NCBI RefSeq assembly: GCF_003710085.1
Contig: NZ_CP033324.1
Span: 3,969,501 to 4,033,500, forward strand
Direction of reading: 5' to 3'
DNA length: 64,000 bases
Source of the DNA: Nocardioides pantholopis
Lineage (GTDB): Bacteria > Actinomycetota > Actinomycetes > Propionibacteriales > Nocardioidaceae
Shown: positions 23,802 to 33,330 of the stretch, piece by piece
Layout: each line of letters begins with the position of its first letter
Position numbering within the stretch: position 1 is the first letter of the stretch
Notes under the pieces: generated by a model
The model's database searches: none
What the model saw: only the letters and a program-made list of their open reading frames with translations
Told to the model about the DNA's origin: nothing
Translations under genes and position numbers: made by a program

Positions 23802-24329
23802 CTACTGCTCCCCGCCGGACGGGTCGAGCGACGGGCCGCGGGTGCGCGAGTGATGACGACGGGCCTTCATCCGGTTGCCGCAGGTCGACATGGAGCACCA
23901 GCGGGCGGTGTTCCCCTTGGTGTGATCGATGAGGAACAGCCGGCACTCGTCGTTGCCGCAGGCTCGCAGCCGACCCGGCCGGCGGGAGGCGAGGGCCGCC
24001 CACGCGATCACCGCTCGGGCCGCCGGCAGCCGGGGGGCGGGTCCGTGCAGCTCCCAGCGCAGCCCGTCCTGCGTCAGCGGCAGCGGTCGCTGCACGACTC
24101 CGCTGAGCGCGTCGTCGAGGCCGGCGGGGACGAGCCCGGCGCGTACGGCGTCCTGCAGCTGGTCCCGCACCTCACGCAGCACCCGGATCTCGGCGCCGGT
24201 CCCCCGCCCGCCGAGGTCGCGCGCGAGCGTCGAGGCGTAGTCCTCGTCGTCGAGGAGGTCCACCGGCCCGTCGCCAGTCACCGGGGTGGAGTTCAGCAGG
24301 GCGAGCAGTGCCTGTTCGTCCGCGTCCAC
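23802..24329 (-). CDS. CGNR zinc-finger (ABATE domain) regulator
   Basis: A 175-residue protein with an N-terminal ABATE-type helical domain (from about 10 to 110) and a C-terminal zinc finger with ACGNDECRLFLIDHTKGNTARWCS followed by CGNRMKARRH, the CGNR signature. Such proteins are stress-linked transcription regulators. GTG at 24329 follows GGGAGGAGG. It is divergent from an alpha/beta hydrolase gene, and the gap contains repeated CTAACC elements that may be its binding sites. Confidence 0.88.
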   Translation of the reverse strand: MDADEQALLALLNSTPVTGDGPVDLLDDEDYASTLARDLGGRGTGAEIRVLREVRDQLQDAVRAGLVPAGLDDALSGVVQRPLPLTQDGLRWELHGPAPRLPAARAVIAWAALASRRPGRLRACGNDECRLFLIDHTKGNTARWCSMSTCGNRMKARRHHSRTRGPSLDPSGGEQ

Positions 24330-24343
24330 GACCCTCCTCCCCC

Positions 24344-24424
24344 CTAACCATCAAACCGACCTTGACAGGTTACAGCATCGCCTGCTCTGCTGTTCTAACC
24401 AGCAACCAGACTTTAAGGGGTTAG
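24344..24424. promoter_or_regulatory. Repeated CTAACC elements in a divergent promoter
   Basis: Two 17-base near copies (CTAACCATCAAACCGAC at 24344 and CTAACCAGCAACCAGAC at 24395) alternate with inverted GGTTA cores at 24368 and 24419-24424. The DNA is locally A/T-rich for this genome. The spacing suggests cooperative binding of the adjacent CGNR regulator, controlling it and the hydrolase. Confidence 0.5.
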
Positions 24425-24426
24425 AC

Positions 24427-25338
24427 ATGACACGGACACAGACTCACCACCGGTACGCCGAGGTCGCCGGGCGGCAGCTCTTCTACCGGGAGGCCGGCTC
24501 GCCGGACGCCCCGACCATCGTGCTGCTCCACGGCTTCCCGACCAGCTCGTTCATGTTCCGCAACCTGATCCCCGAGCTCGCGGACCGCTTCCACGTGCTC
24601 GCGCCCGACCACGTCGGGTTCGGGCTCTCGGACGCCCCGCCCGTCAGCGAGTTCGACTACACATTCGATGCACTGACCGAGATGACGTCGCGCCTGCTCG
24701 CGACGCTGGGGGTCGACCGGTACGCGATCTACGTGCAGGACTACGGCGCACCGATCGGGTGGCGCCTGGCCCTGCAGGACCCGTCGCGGATCTGGGCCAT
24801 CGTCTCCCAGAGCGGCAACGGGTACGAGGAGGGCTTCGTCGAGGAGTTCTGGCAGGGGCTCTGGGACTACGCCAGAGACCCCGGGCCGCGGACCGAGGCT
24901 GCGGTGCGCCCGGCACTCGGCCTCGAGATGATCAGGTGGCAGTACCTGCACGGCGTACCGGACCCCAGCGTGGTCAGTCCCGACACCTGGCTCCACGACG
25001 CCGGTCGGCTCTCGCGTCCGGGCAACGACCTCGCCCAGCTGGCGCTCTTCCGGGACTACGCGAACAACCGCGAGCTCTATCCCGCCCTGCACGACTACCT
25101 GCGCAGCTCGCGCGTCCCGGTCCTCGCGGTCTGGGGTCGCCACGACGAGATCTTCGGACCGGCCGGCGCCCAGGCGTTCCGCCGCGACGCCCACGAGCCG
25201 GAGATCCACCTCCTCGACGGCGGCCACTTCCTCCTCGAGAGCGCCCTCGACGAGACCGCGGCGCTGATGGTCGCCTTCCTCGACCGGGCCTCGCGCCCCC
25301 GGGCGCGGGACCGGGTGGGCGGGCCCGCGTCGGTCTGA
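24427..25338 (+). CDS. Alpha/beta hydrolase (epoxide hydrolase/haloalkane dehalogenase-like)
   Basis: A 303-residue hydrolase. The oxyanion-hole motif HGFPTSS (near residue 37), the nucleophile elbow VQDYGAPIGW with an aspartate nucleophile, the acid-residue region VLAVWGRHDEIFGPAGA and the catalytic His in LLDGGHFLLES are visible. An Asp nucleophile points to epoxide hydrolase, haloalkane or fluoroacetate dehalogenase relatives rather than esterases. ATG at 24427 follows AAGGGG. It is divergent from a CGNR regulator that likely controls it. Confidence 0.87.
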   Translation: MTRTQTHHRYAEVAGRQLFYREAGSPDAPTIVLLHGFPTSSFMFRNLIPELADRFHVLAPDHVGFGLSDAPPVSEFDYTFDALTEMTSRLLATLGVDRYAIYVQDYGAPIGWRLALQDPSRIWAIVSQSGNGYEEGFVEEFWQGLWDYARDPGPRTEAAVRPALGLEMIRWQYLHGVPDPSVVSPDTWLHDAGRLSRPGNDLAQLALFRDYANNRELYPALHDYLRSSRVPVLAVWGRHDEIFGPAGAQAFRRDAHEPEIHLLDGGHFLLESALDETAALMVAFLDRASRPRARDRVGGPASV

Positions 25339-25570
25339 TCGTCCCCCGCCGGGGCGAGCGCGGCCCCAGACTGCCGCTGCGCACGCCCCGGCGGGCCACC
25401 CGGTTCTGGGACAGCGGCGGGTCCGCCGGGGCTGATCACCGGCCGGATGCTCGCCGAAGTACTGAGGCAAGGCGCCGACGTCGGGCTCGTCCACGCTCAG
25501 CCGCGGTCGCGGACCGCCAGCTGGTTCAGCACTTCGGCGCCGGGTGCCGCCAGGTCACTAGTCTGCGAAC

Positions 25571-26152
25571 GTGCCGCTTCGCGCCTGCACGGACCCGGCC
25601 GCCTTCGACTGGCTACGCCACTCGAGGGCCGAGCCCGAGCGCCTGATCACCTGGGGGCCGGACGGGTTCGAGGCCTACGCGCGAGTCCGGTTCATTCCGG
25701 ACCCGACTCCGGCGACGCCCGCTGAGGCCGATGTCGTCCTGGCGGACGACCACCCACCGGATCTGGTGCAGGTCGGGCGGGTCCTTCGCCACCTCGCGGC
25801 GTACACCGAGTCGCCCGAGGAGTGCTTCTTCTGCGTCTGGGACGGCTACTCCGATCTCGACCTGTCCCGATTCTCCGACCGCAGCCGCGTTCGCCTTCGA
25901 GACCGCGGCTTCGTGATCCTGCAGGGCTCGTTGACCGACTTCGACACCTGGACGGAGTGCCTCGGTGGTGACGCCGCATGGCCGCCGGCGTTCGTGTGGC
26001 CCGCCGACCGGCGCTGGTGTGTCACCAAGGACGTCGATCCGCACTGGGCCGCCGTCGGCGGCAGCGCCGCGGCTGTCCGGTCGGTCGTCGAGGACGAACG
26101 ACTCGACGCGATCAGGGCCGATCCGTCGGAGCCGGTGCCGGCGTTCCGCTGA
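25571..26152 (+). CDS. Hypothetical protein
   Basis: A 193-residue soluble protein of unknown function, with no signal peptide. Aromatic segments such as CFFCVWDGYSDLDLSRF and AFVWPADRRWCVTKDVDPHW suggest a compact globular fold found as an uncharacterised protein in actinobacteria. GTG at 25571 is six bases after TAGTCT (25559-25564), so it is probably leaderless. The 232-base gap to the left shows no gene. Confidence 0.65.
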   Translation: MPLRACTDPAAFDWLRHSRAEPERLITWGPDGFEAYARVRFIPDPTPATPAEADVVLADDHPPDLVQVGRVLRHLAAYTESPEECFFCVWDGYSDLDLSRFSDRSRVRLRDRGFVILQGSLTDFDTWTECLGGDAAWPPAFVWPADRRWCVTKDVDPHWAAVGGSAAAVRSVVEDERLDAIRADPSEPVPAFR

Positions 26153-26233
26153 CGCGAGACCTCGCCGTCGATGAGTCCGAGCCGCGGGCGCGGTCGACCA
26201 GGCGAGGGCCACGCACGAGGGACGGGGACGCGG

Positions 26234-26593
26234 ATGGCGGTGCTCGACGACATCCGACCCCTGGGGTCGCAGCTGGAGCGCTCCTACGAGGTGTACGTGC
26301 GGGGCCGGCTGAAGTTCCGGGTCGGCCAGCTCGTCTACGTCGCCTTCTCCATCGACAAGCGCACGATGGGCTTCGCCTTCCCCCGCGAGGAGCGGGCAGC
26401 GCTCGTCGCGAGCGAACCGGAGAAGTTCGCGATGCCATCCACGTCGGACCTGCGCTTCCACTGGGTGCACGCCGACCTGGCGGCGCTCGATCGAGCCGAG
26501 GCCCGCGAGCTCGTCGTCGACGCCTGGCGCATGGTCGTCCCCCAGAAGCTGTCCCGTGCCTACGACCTCGCTCATCCGATGGGCCCCGGCTGA
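26234..26593 (+). CDS. MmcQ/YjbR family protein
   Basis: A 119-residue protein similar to the YjbR/MmcQ fold. The segments RLKFRVGQLVYVAFSIDKRTMGFAFPREER and WHMVVPQKL-like WRMVVPQKLSRAYDL match the family pattern of a beta sheet followed by a C-terminal helix. These are called DNA-binding by fold, with no proven role. The ATG at 26234 is favoured, although an in-frame upstream ATG at 26171 would add 21 basic residues. Confidence 0.65.
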   Translation: MAVLDDIRPLGSQLERSYEVYVRGRLKFRVGQLVYVAFSIDKRTMGFAFPREERAALVASEPEKFAMPSTSDLRFHWVHADLAALDRAEARELVVDAWRMVVPQKLSRAYDLAHPMGPG

Positions 26594-26788
26594 GGGGTGA
26601 CGTTTCGCCCGCCGCGCGCTACGCCGCCGACGGCCACACAGGCCCGTCCGGGTGACCCAGCACCAGTGCCACCGCGACGCCATCGCGGGTGGTCTACGCC
26701 GGCCTCTGATCGCTCGCTGCCCCGCCGATAGGCACTTCAGGCTTCCGCACCTCCACCATGCCCGATCGCCAGCAGACAGAGAGACCAC

Positions 26789-29064
26789 GTGCTCCCCAAG
26801 AAGACCATCGTCGGCGCCATCGCCGCCGCCCTGGGCGCTGCCGCCCTCACCGTCCCAGCGGCGACCGCCGCCCCCGCACAGATCTCGTGTGCGAGCCCGC
26901 TGCTGGGCGAAGCAGCGCCCGCGGCCGACATCGCCGAGGACGCGCCGAAGAAGTTCGCCAAGGCAGCGACGGTCAACGGCGAGCGCCCGGCCGCATTCTC
27001 CGATGTCGCCGATGACGAGACGCTCTGGCTCGACCAGTGCGGCATGGCCTTCTACGTCGACCCAGCCCCCGAGACGCCCGAGGTCGCTTCGGCCTACCAG
27101 GAGGCGCCCGCTGACGTCTTGTCGTTGCAGTCGCTGCCCGGTGCACCGGTGACGATCTACCTCGACTTCACCGGCGGCAAGGTCACCGGAACCGGGTGGA
27201 ACGACACCTACGGACCGATCTCGGCCGAGCCGTTCTCGATCACCGCGCCGGCGTCGACCTCCTTCGATGCCAGCGAGCGTCAGGCGATCTTCGACACCTG
27301 GCAGGTCGTCGCCGAGGACTACGCCCCGTTCGAGGTCAACGTCACCACCGCCGACCTCGGAGCCGCAGCGATCGAGCGCACGAACTTCTCCGACACCACG
27401 TACGGCACCCGGGTCCTCTTCGCGGCCAACACCCCGATGTCCGGCGTGTGCGGGTGCGCCGGACAGGCCTACCTCGGCATCTTCGACCGGGCCGGTGCGG
27501 ACCGCGCCCGGTACCAGCCGGCGTTCGTCTACCCCGAGACCCTCGGGCGCAACGGGCACGCCATGGGCGACGCCGCCTCACACGAGATCGGCCACAACCT
27601 CCGACTCGAGCACGACGGCACCGCCACCCAGGACTACTTGGGCGCCGGAGATGAGGCAACGTGGGCCCCGATCATGGGCGCCGGCTACGGCGCGCAGTTC
27701 AGCCAGTGGTCTCAGGGCGAGTACCCCGAGGCCAACAACCCGCAGGACGACACCGCGATCGTGGCCTGGAGCATTCCTGTGCGCGAGGACGACCACGCCG
27801 GCTCCACGACCGACGCAGCCACGCTGGTCAAGGGCAGGCCGCAGCAGGGAGTCATCACGTCGCGCTCCGACACCGACGCGTTCACCTTCACCGCCCGCGG
27901 CACCACGACGCTGCGGGTCACCCCGTCGACCTACACCAACCTGCACGCCGGGATCACCATCCTCGACGCGAGCGGTGACGAGGTCGACTCCGTCTCCATC
28001 ACCCCGGCCGTCGGCTTCGTCATGGATCCCCTGTCCGACCCCTTCGGTGTCCCGCCGACCACCTGGGACGTCGACCTGCCGATGGAGCCGGCCAGCTACA
28101 CCGCGATCGTCGACGGCATCGGGCACCTCGACCCCATCGCGGCGCGCACCTTCAGCGACTACGGATCCATCGGCGCCTACGACATCGACCTCGACACCGG
28201 GAACCCGGTGCCGGACCCCCTCCAGGTGTCCCGCGGTGCCGACCTCACCTTGTGGAACGACGAGTGGCTCGACGACGAACCGCTCGTCACGACCACCGGC
28301 GGCACCCGCCCGTACCTGTGGACCTCTCCGGACATCCCCGAGGGCCTCGGCATCGACCACGAGACGGGCCTGCTCAGTGGGTCGCTGACCGACCGGCAGC
28401 CGAGGACCGGCCGGTTCACCGTCGCCGTCACCGACGCACGGGCCGCCAGGCCGAGACCGTCGTGGACTTCACCGTCCGGGCCCCCGGGCCGTTCACCATC
28501 ACGCCCGACGAGGTCTCCTTCGTCGCCGGCCAGTTCGGCTCCGTGCGCCTGAGCGTCACCGGACTGCGCCACGACCCCATCCACTGGTTCACCCGGCAGG
28601 ACTGGCTGCCCGCGGGCCTGACCCTCTCCGACGACGGCGTGATCAGCGGCACCCCGACCCAGGACGGGGCGTGGGCCGTCCCGATCGAGGCCTACGACGA
28701 CACCAATTACTTCGTCCAGACCATCGACATCAAGGTCGCCCACGCCCCGGCCGCCCCCTCCGCCTCCCGATTCGCTTTCGCCTCCGGCTCGAAGCCGAGC
28801 CACAAGACCAAGCAGGGCAAGTCCTTCAAGGCCGCGCTGCGAGTCACCGGTGGCTCCCCGGCCTACCGCTGGGCGGTGACCTCGGCACCGAAGGGGCTGA
28901 AGGCAGTCCCCCGCGGGAGCACCCTGACGATCAAGGGCAAGGCGAAGAAGCCGGGCACCTTCCGGATCCGCGTCCGGGTCACCGACGCCGCCGGGCGCAC
29001 GATCTCGCGCACCCTCACGGTGAAGGTCACGAAGGCGAAGAAGGCCCCGCCGCGACGGCGCTGA
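26789..29064 (+). pseudogene. Secreted metzincin metalloprotease, frameshifted
   Basis: A signal peptide (MLPKKTIVGAIAAALGAAAL) leads to a propeptide-like region, then a metalloprotease domain with HEIGHNLRLEH (265-275) and the Met-turn segment WAPIMGAGYG, followed by beta-sandwich and putative Ig-like repeats. The frame from 26789 runs to 28552, but homology-like sequence continues in another frame (VVDFTVRAPGPFTITPDEVS) to 29064. The shift falls at the GGG run 28440-28442, as if one G were lost. The metzincin glycine (HExxHxxGxxH) is arginine here (codon 27602-27604). It is either an inactivated gene or a sequencing error. Confidence 0.8.
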
Positions 29065-29072
29065 GCCTGACC

Positions 29073-29114
29073 GGTGCGCCTTCCTCGTTCACGCCGGATC
29101 GAGGAGGGCGCACC
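29073..29114. terminator. Hairpin between the metalloprotease gene and dnaB
   Basis: Arms 29073-29087 and 29100-29114 pair over 13 of 15 positions around a 12-base loop, between two convergent genes. Confidence 0.65.
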
Positions 29115-29176
29115 CCCTGTCTGCGCATTCGACCCAGGGATTTTCAGTTCGGCAGGCTGTCGGCAGCAGTCGCGCG

Positions 29177-30595
29177 TCAGTGCGCCATGTCCACGAACCG
29201 GCTGTAGTGACCCTGGAACGCGACGGTGAGGTCCCGGGTGGGGCCGTTGCGGTGCTTGGCGACGATCAGGTCGGCCTCGCCGGGGCGGGTCGACTCCTTC
29301 TCGTAGACGTCGTCGCGGTGCAGCAGGATCACCATGTCGGCGTCCTGCTCGATCGAGCCGGACTCACGCAGGTCGCTGACCATGGGGCGCTTGTCGGCGC
29401 GCTGCTCGGAGCCACGGTTCAGCTGGGAGAGCGCGATCACCGGGACCTCGAGCTCCTTGGCGAGCAGCTTGATCTGGCGGGAGAACTCCGAGACCTCGAG
29501 CTGGCGGGACTCGACCTTCTTGCCCGACGTCATCAGCTGGAGGTAGTCGATGACGACCAGGCGCAGGTCGTGGCGCTGACGCAGCCGCCGCGCCTTGGCC
29601 CGGATCTCCATCATCGTCATGTTCGGGGAGTCGTCGATGAACATCGGCGCCGAGGAGACCTCGCCCATCTTGCGGGCGAGCTTGACCCAGTCGTCGTCGG
29701 TCATGTTGCCGTTGCGGATGTGGTTCAGCGGGACCTTTGCCTCGGCAGAGAGCAGCCGCATCGTGATCTCCGCGCGCGTCATCTCCAGGCTGAAGAAGAC
29801 GCTGGCCAGGTTGTTGTGGATCGAGGCCGCCCGGCAGAAGTCCAGCGCCAGCGTGGACTTGCCCATGGCCGGACGCGCCGCGACGATGATCATCTGTCCC
29901 GAGTGCAGCCCGTTGGTCAGCTCGTCGAGGTCGGCGAACCCGGTCGGCACGCCGTAGATGCCGGCCTCCCGGTTGCCGATCGCCTCGATCTCGTCGAGGA
30001 CGCCGGTCATGATGTCGCTCAGCGGGGCGTAGTCCTCGCCGGAGCGCTTGTCGGCGATCTTGTAGACCTCGGCCTGCGCCTGGTCCACGATGTCGTCGAC
30101 CTGGCCCTCCCCGGCGTACCCGATCTGGACGATCCGGGTGCCGGCGTCGACGAGCCGGCGCAGGATCGCCTTCTCCCGCACGATCTCGGCGTAGTAGCCG
30201 GCATTGGCCGCGATCGGGACGTTCGCCGAGAGCGTGTGCAGGTACGGCGCGCCGCCGATCCGCTGGAGCTCGCCCCGGCGCTGGAGCTCGGCGGCGACCG
30301 TGACCATGTCGACGGGCTCGCCGCGGCCGTACAGGTCGATGATCGCGTCGAAGATCGTCTCGTGCGAGGGCCGGTAGAAGTCGCCGCCTCGGACCGCCTC
30401 GGAGACGTCGGCGATCGCGTCCTTGGAGATCAGCATCGCGCCGAGCACCGACTGCTCGGCGGCCATGTCCTGGGGCGGGGTCCGGTCACCGGGCCTGCTG
30501 GGCCGCTCGCCGGGAGCGTACGGCGCGGGGCCGTCGCCCCACTCCTCGAACGGCGGGTCGGGTAGAGCGTGGTCATCCTGCTCGGTGACGCTCAC
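29177..30595 (-). CDS. dnaB: Replicative DNA helicase DnaB
   Basis: A 472-residue hexameric helicase that unwinds the replication fork. The N-terminal domain begins PPQDMAAEQSVLGAMLISKD, and the RecA-like domain holds Walker A AARPAMGKSTLALDF, Walker B LRLVVIDYLQLM, and the DLRESGSIEQDADMVILLHRDD block. It is full length with no intein. GTG at 30595 follows GTGGAGGAG. It lies downstream of rplI with an oppositely oriented MATE gene between them, and its promoter region holds DnaA-box-like sites. Confidence 0.97.
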   Translation of the reverse strand: MSVTEQDDHALPDPPFEEWGDGPAPYAPGERPSRPGDRTPPQDMAAEQSVLGAMLISKDAIADVSEAVRGGDFYRPSHETIFDAIIDLYGRGEPVDMVTVAAELQRRGELQRIGGAPYLHTLSANVPIAANAGYYAEIVREKAILRRLVDAGTRIVQIGYAGEGQVDDIVDQAQAEVYKIADKRSGEDYAPLSDIMTGVLDEIEAIGNREAGIYGVPTGFADLDELTNGLHSGQMIIVAARPAMGKSTLALDFCRAASIHNNLASVFFSLEMTRAEITMRLLSAEAKVPLNHIRNGNMTDDDWVKLARKMGEVSSAPMFIDDSPNMTMMEIRAKARRLRQRHDLRLVVIDYLQLMTSGKKVESRQLEVSEFSRQIKLLAKELEVPVIALSQLNRGSEQRADKRPMVSDLRESGSIEQDADMVILLHRDDVYEKESTRPGEADLIVAKHRNGPTRDLTVAFQGHYSRFVDMAH

Positions 30596-31101
30596 CCTGA
30601 CTCCTCCACGTTCACGAACCCGCCTGCTCCGGCGCCCACGACGCTAGGGACCTCCACCGACAGCGGCCCCGGCCCGACACCGGAAATGCCTCCGGTGGGG
30701 CGTGATCGGGGACCGACAACGCCCGCACGCTACGGCCCCGCGGGGGCTCGGCGACACCGGCCTGTCCACAGGGCCTGTGGATAACCGGGGACAGCCCGTG
30801 GACGACACGCGAAACACTGTGCACAGACTGGGGAGGGGCCTGTGGACAACCAGCGTCACAGCGGGGCCAACCGCCCTCTGACCTGCGGAAACGATGCCGA
30901 GTCGATGTGGACGGAAAATAGTTCGGGCGTGTCGCGGTAGACACGCCGAATCCGCGGCGTCATGTCGACATAGCGTCCCCGATCCGCACTTCCCCACAGG
31001 TTTTCCACCGCTTGTAGAGCACCCGTCCCGGCCCGTCAATCCCCCACCCTGACCATTCCCGGGTAGTCCGGCGGCGGGCCCGGCCTTCTAGGATCCGCCC
31101 C
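30596..31101. other. Intergenic region with clustered DnaA-box-like sites
   Basis: This 506-base gap between the divergent dnaB and MATE genes has no coding signal. It contains a perfect TTATCCACA on the minus strand (30776-30784), a perfect actinobacterial-type TTGTCCACA on the minus strand (30841-30849), a CTGTCCACA on the plus strand (30762-30770), and weaker relatives near 30799, 30818 and 31005. DnaA may regulate dnaB here. dnaA and dnaN are not adjacent, so it is not the standard origin arrangement. Confidence 0.6.
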
Positions 31102-32451
31102 ATGCGTCGCAGCCAGGACCGGGAGATCCTGCGGCTGGCGATCCCGGCCTTCCTCGCCCTGGTCGCCGAACCGCTCTTCCTCCTCTCCGACGCCGCGATC
31201 GTCGGGCACCTCGGCACCCGCGAGCTCGCCGGCCTGGGCGTGGCCGCGGTGGTGCTGCAGACCGTCGTCGGCCTGTGCGTGTTCCTCGCCTACGGCACGA
31301 CGGCCAGCGTCGCCCGGCGCCTCGGCGCCGGGGACCTGCGCGGTGCCCTCGCCCAGGGCATCGACGGCATCTGGCTCGCCGTCGGGATCGGCACGGTCGC
31401 CACCGTCCTCGGCGTCCTACTCAGCCGGCCGCTGGTCGTCGCCCTGGGGGCCGGGGCGGACGTGACCGACCACGCGGAGACCTACCTGCGGATCGGCTTC
31501 CTCGGCACGGTGCCGCTGCTGATCATGATGGCCGCCACCGGCGTGCTGCGCGGCCTCCAGGACACCCGCACCCCGTTGCTCGTCGCTGTGGGCGGGAACG
31601 GCCTCAACATCGTGCTGAACCTGCTGCTCGTCCACGGGGTCGCGGGGTTCGACGGGTGGGGGCTGCCCGGCTCCGCGATCGGCTCGGTGCTCGCCCAGGT
31701 CGCGAGCGCCGCGGCCCTGCTCGCGGTGGTCGTCCGCGGGGCCCGCCGTCAGGGCGCCCCGCTGCGGCCCGACCTGCCGGGCATCCGGCTGGCGGCCCGG
31801 GCCGCTGTCGCGCTGGTCGTGCGCACGCTGACCCTGCGCGCCGCCCTGCTCGTCACGACGTACGCCGTGACGGCGGGCGTCGCGGACCGCGCCGAGGACG
31901 GCGCGGTCCCGATCGCGACCCACCAGCTCGCGCTGACGCTGTGGACGTTCCTGGCCTTCGTCCTCGACGCGATCGCCATCGCCGCGCAGGCCATCACCGG
32001 CCGCGCGCTCGGAGCCGGCGACGTGCCGGGGACCCGGGCGCTCACCCGACGGATGGTGCAGTGGGGTGCGGGCAGCGGGATCGTGACGGGCCTGCTGCTG
32101 GCGGCCGCCAGCCCGCTCCTGGGGAGGCTGTTCACCGGCGACGACGCGGTGGTCGACGCGCTGGTGCCGGTGCTGCTGGTGGCCGCGGTGGCGCAGCCGG
32201 TCGCCGGGATCGTCTTCGTCCTCGACGGCGTGCTCATCGGGGCCGGCGACGGCGTCTACCTCGCCTGGGGCGGGGTGGCGACCCTGGTCGTCTACGCCCC
32301 GGTCGTGCTGGTGCTCGCCCACCTCGGGGCCGGCCTGGTGGCGGTCTGGGTGGCGTTCGCCGGCTGCTTCATGGGCGCCCGGCTCGTCGTGCTCGCGCAC
32401 CGGGCGCGCGGGGACGCCTGGCTGGTCACCGGCGCCGAGCGGGTCCGGTAG
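31102..32451 (+). CDS. MATE family efflux transporter
   Basis: A 449-residue membrane protein with about twelve helices of the DinF-like branch of the MATE family. The start RRSQDREILRLAIPAFLALVAEPLFLLSDAAIVGHLGT is characteristic, as are LRIGFLGTVPLLIMMAATGVLRGLQDTRTPL and the symmetric second half. These antiporters export drugs or metabolites using H+ or Na+. The ATG is seven bases from TAGGAT (31089-31094), a leaderless arrangement. Confidence 0.9.
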   Translation: MRRSQDREILRLAIPAFLALVAEPLFLLSDAAIVGHLGTRELAGLGVAAVVLQTVVGLCVFLAYGTTASVARRLGAGDLRGALAQGIDGIWLAVGIGTVATVLGVLLSRPLVVALGAGADVTDHAETYLRIGFLGTVPLLIMMAATGVLRGLQDTRTPLLVAVGGNGLNIVLNLLLVHGVAGFDGWGLPGSAIGSVLAQVASAAALLAVVVRGARRQGAPLRPDLPGIRLAARAAVALVVRTLTLRAALLVTTYAVTAGVADRAEDGAVPIATHQLALTLWTFLAFVLDAIAIAAQAITGRALGAGDVPGTRALTRRMVQWGAGSGIVTGLLLAAASPLLGRLFTGDDAVVDALVPVLLVAAVAQPVAGIVFVLDGVLIGAGDGVYLAWGGVATLVVYAPVVLVLAHLGAGLVAVWVAFAGCFMGARLVVLAHRARGDAWLVTGAERVR

Positions 32452-32477
32452 CCACGGACGGCGGCAGCACCGACGCC

Positions 32478-32512
32478 GACGGGGCCGCCCCTCGATGAGG
32501 GACGGCCCCGTC
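32478..32512. terminator. Bidirectional hairpin between MATE and rplI
   Basis: Ten perfect base pairs (32478-32487 with 32503-32512) enclose a second small stem CCCTC/GAGGG. It separates two convergent genes. Confidence 0.75.
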
Positions 32513-32535
32513 GGGGCACCGCTAGGGGTCGAGCG

Positions 32536-32982
32536 TCAGGCCGGGATGACGTTGAGCGCCACCGTGGCGGAGACGTCCTCGTGCAGCCGGACCGAGACCT
32601 CGTGCGAGCCGAGCGCCTTGATCGGGTTCTTGACCGCGATCGTGCGCTTGTCGACCTGCTCGCCGGACGCCTCGGAGAGGGCACCGGCGATCTCGGCGAC
32701 CGTGACGGCGCCGAAGAGGCGGCCGCCAGCACCCGAGCGCACCTTCACGCTGACGGGCTGGGCCTCGAGCTTGGTCTTGATCTCGGCCGCGTGGGCGTGG
32801 TCGCGCACCGAGCGCGAGGCGCGGGCGGACTTGATGGACTCGACGGTCTTCTCGGCGCCGCGGGTCCAGCGGATCGCGACACCGCGGGGAACGAGGTAGT
32901 TGCGGCCGTAGCCGTCCTTCACCTCGACGATGTCGCCGGGGCCACCGAGGCCGGTGACCTCCTGGGTCAGGATGAGCTTCAT
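32536..32982 (-). CDS. rplI: 50S ribosomal protein L9
   Basis: A 148-residue ribosomal protein with the L9 N-terminal rRNA-binding domain [20 protein letters not shown] and the motif [14 protein letters not shown], a long connecting helix, and a C-terminal domain ([14 protein letters not shown]). Last gene of the rpsF-ssb-rpsR-rplI operon, 14 bases after rpsR. Confidence 0.97.
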   Translation of the reverse strand: MKLILTQEVTGLGGPGDIVEVKDGYGRNYLVPRGVAIRWTRGAEKTVESIKSARASRSVRDHAHAAEIKTKLEAQPVSVKVRSGAGGRLFGAVTVAEIAGALSEASGEQVDKRTIAVKNPIKALGSHEVSVRLHEDVSATVALNVIPA

Positions 32983-32996
32983 CTTCTGGGCTCCTC

Positions 32997-33233
32997 TCAG
33001 CGACCGGTGGAGGTGTAGGGCAGCAGGGCGACCTCGCGGGCGTTCTTGACCGCCGTGGCGACGTCGCGCTGGTGCTGGACGCAGTTGCCGGTCACCCGAC
33101 GCGCGCGGATCTTGCCGCGGTCGGAGATGAACTTGCGGAGCAGCGTGGTGTCCTTGTAGTCGACACCGGTCGCCTTCTCCTTGCAGAACTGGCAAACCTT
33201 CTTCTTGGGCTTGCGAATCACTGCCTTGGCCAT
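32997..33233 (-). CDS. rpsR: 30S ribosomal protein S18
   Basis: A 78-residue S18 protein. [19 protein letters not shown] keeps a CxxC zinc-type motif, and the RNA-binding [20 protein letters not shown] segment is canonical. The cysteine-containing (C+) form is kept. It pairs with S6 in the small subunit platform and lies between ssb and rplI. Confidence 0.97.
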   Translation of the reverse strand: MAKAVIRKPKKKVCQFCKEKATGVDYKDTTLLRKFISDRGKIRARRVTGNCVQHQRDVATAVKNAREVALLPYTSTGR

Positions 33234-33330
33234 TGTGGTGCTTCCTTTCTAGAAGCCCGGCCCTGAGTGGTTACAGGGCCGGAATGGTTGAGGGTGAACG
33301 GATGGGTCTGGCTGCTGATCAGCTGCCGGG

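Noticed and set aside
25339-25570. Possible short gene in the gap after the alpha/beta hydrolase
   Set aside because: Small frames on both strands lack start signals and protein-like composition; nothing supportable is seen.
29177-30595. Intein insertion in dnaB
   Set aside because: The Walker A and B blocks are contiguous and the protein has normal length (472 residues).
30596-31101. DnaA-box cluster as the chromosomal origin oriC
   Set aside because: dnaA and dnaN do not flank it, and the expected origin side lies to the right of the window. It may still be a DnaA-controlled promoter.
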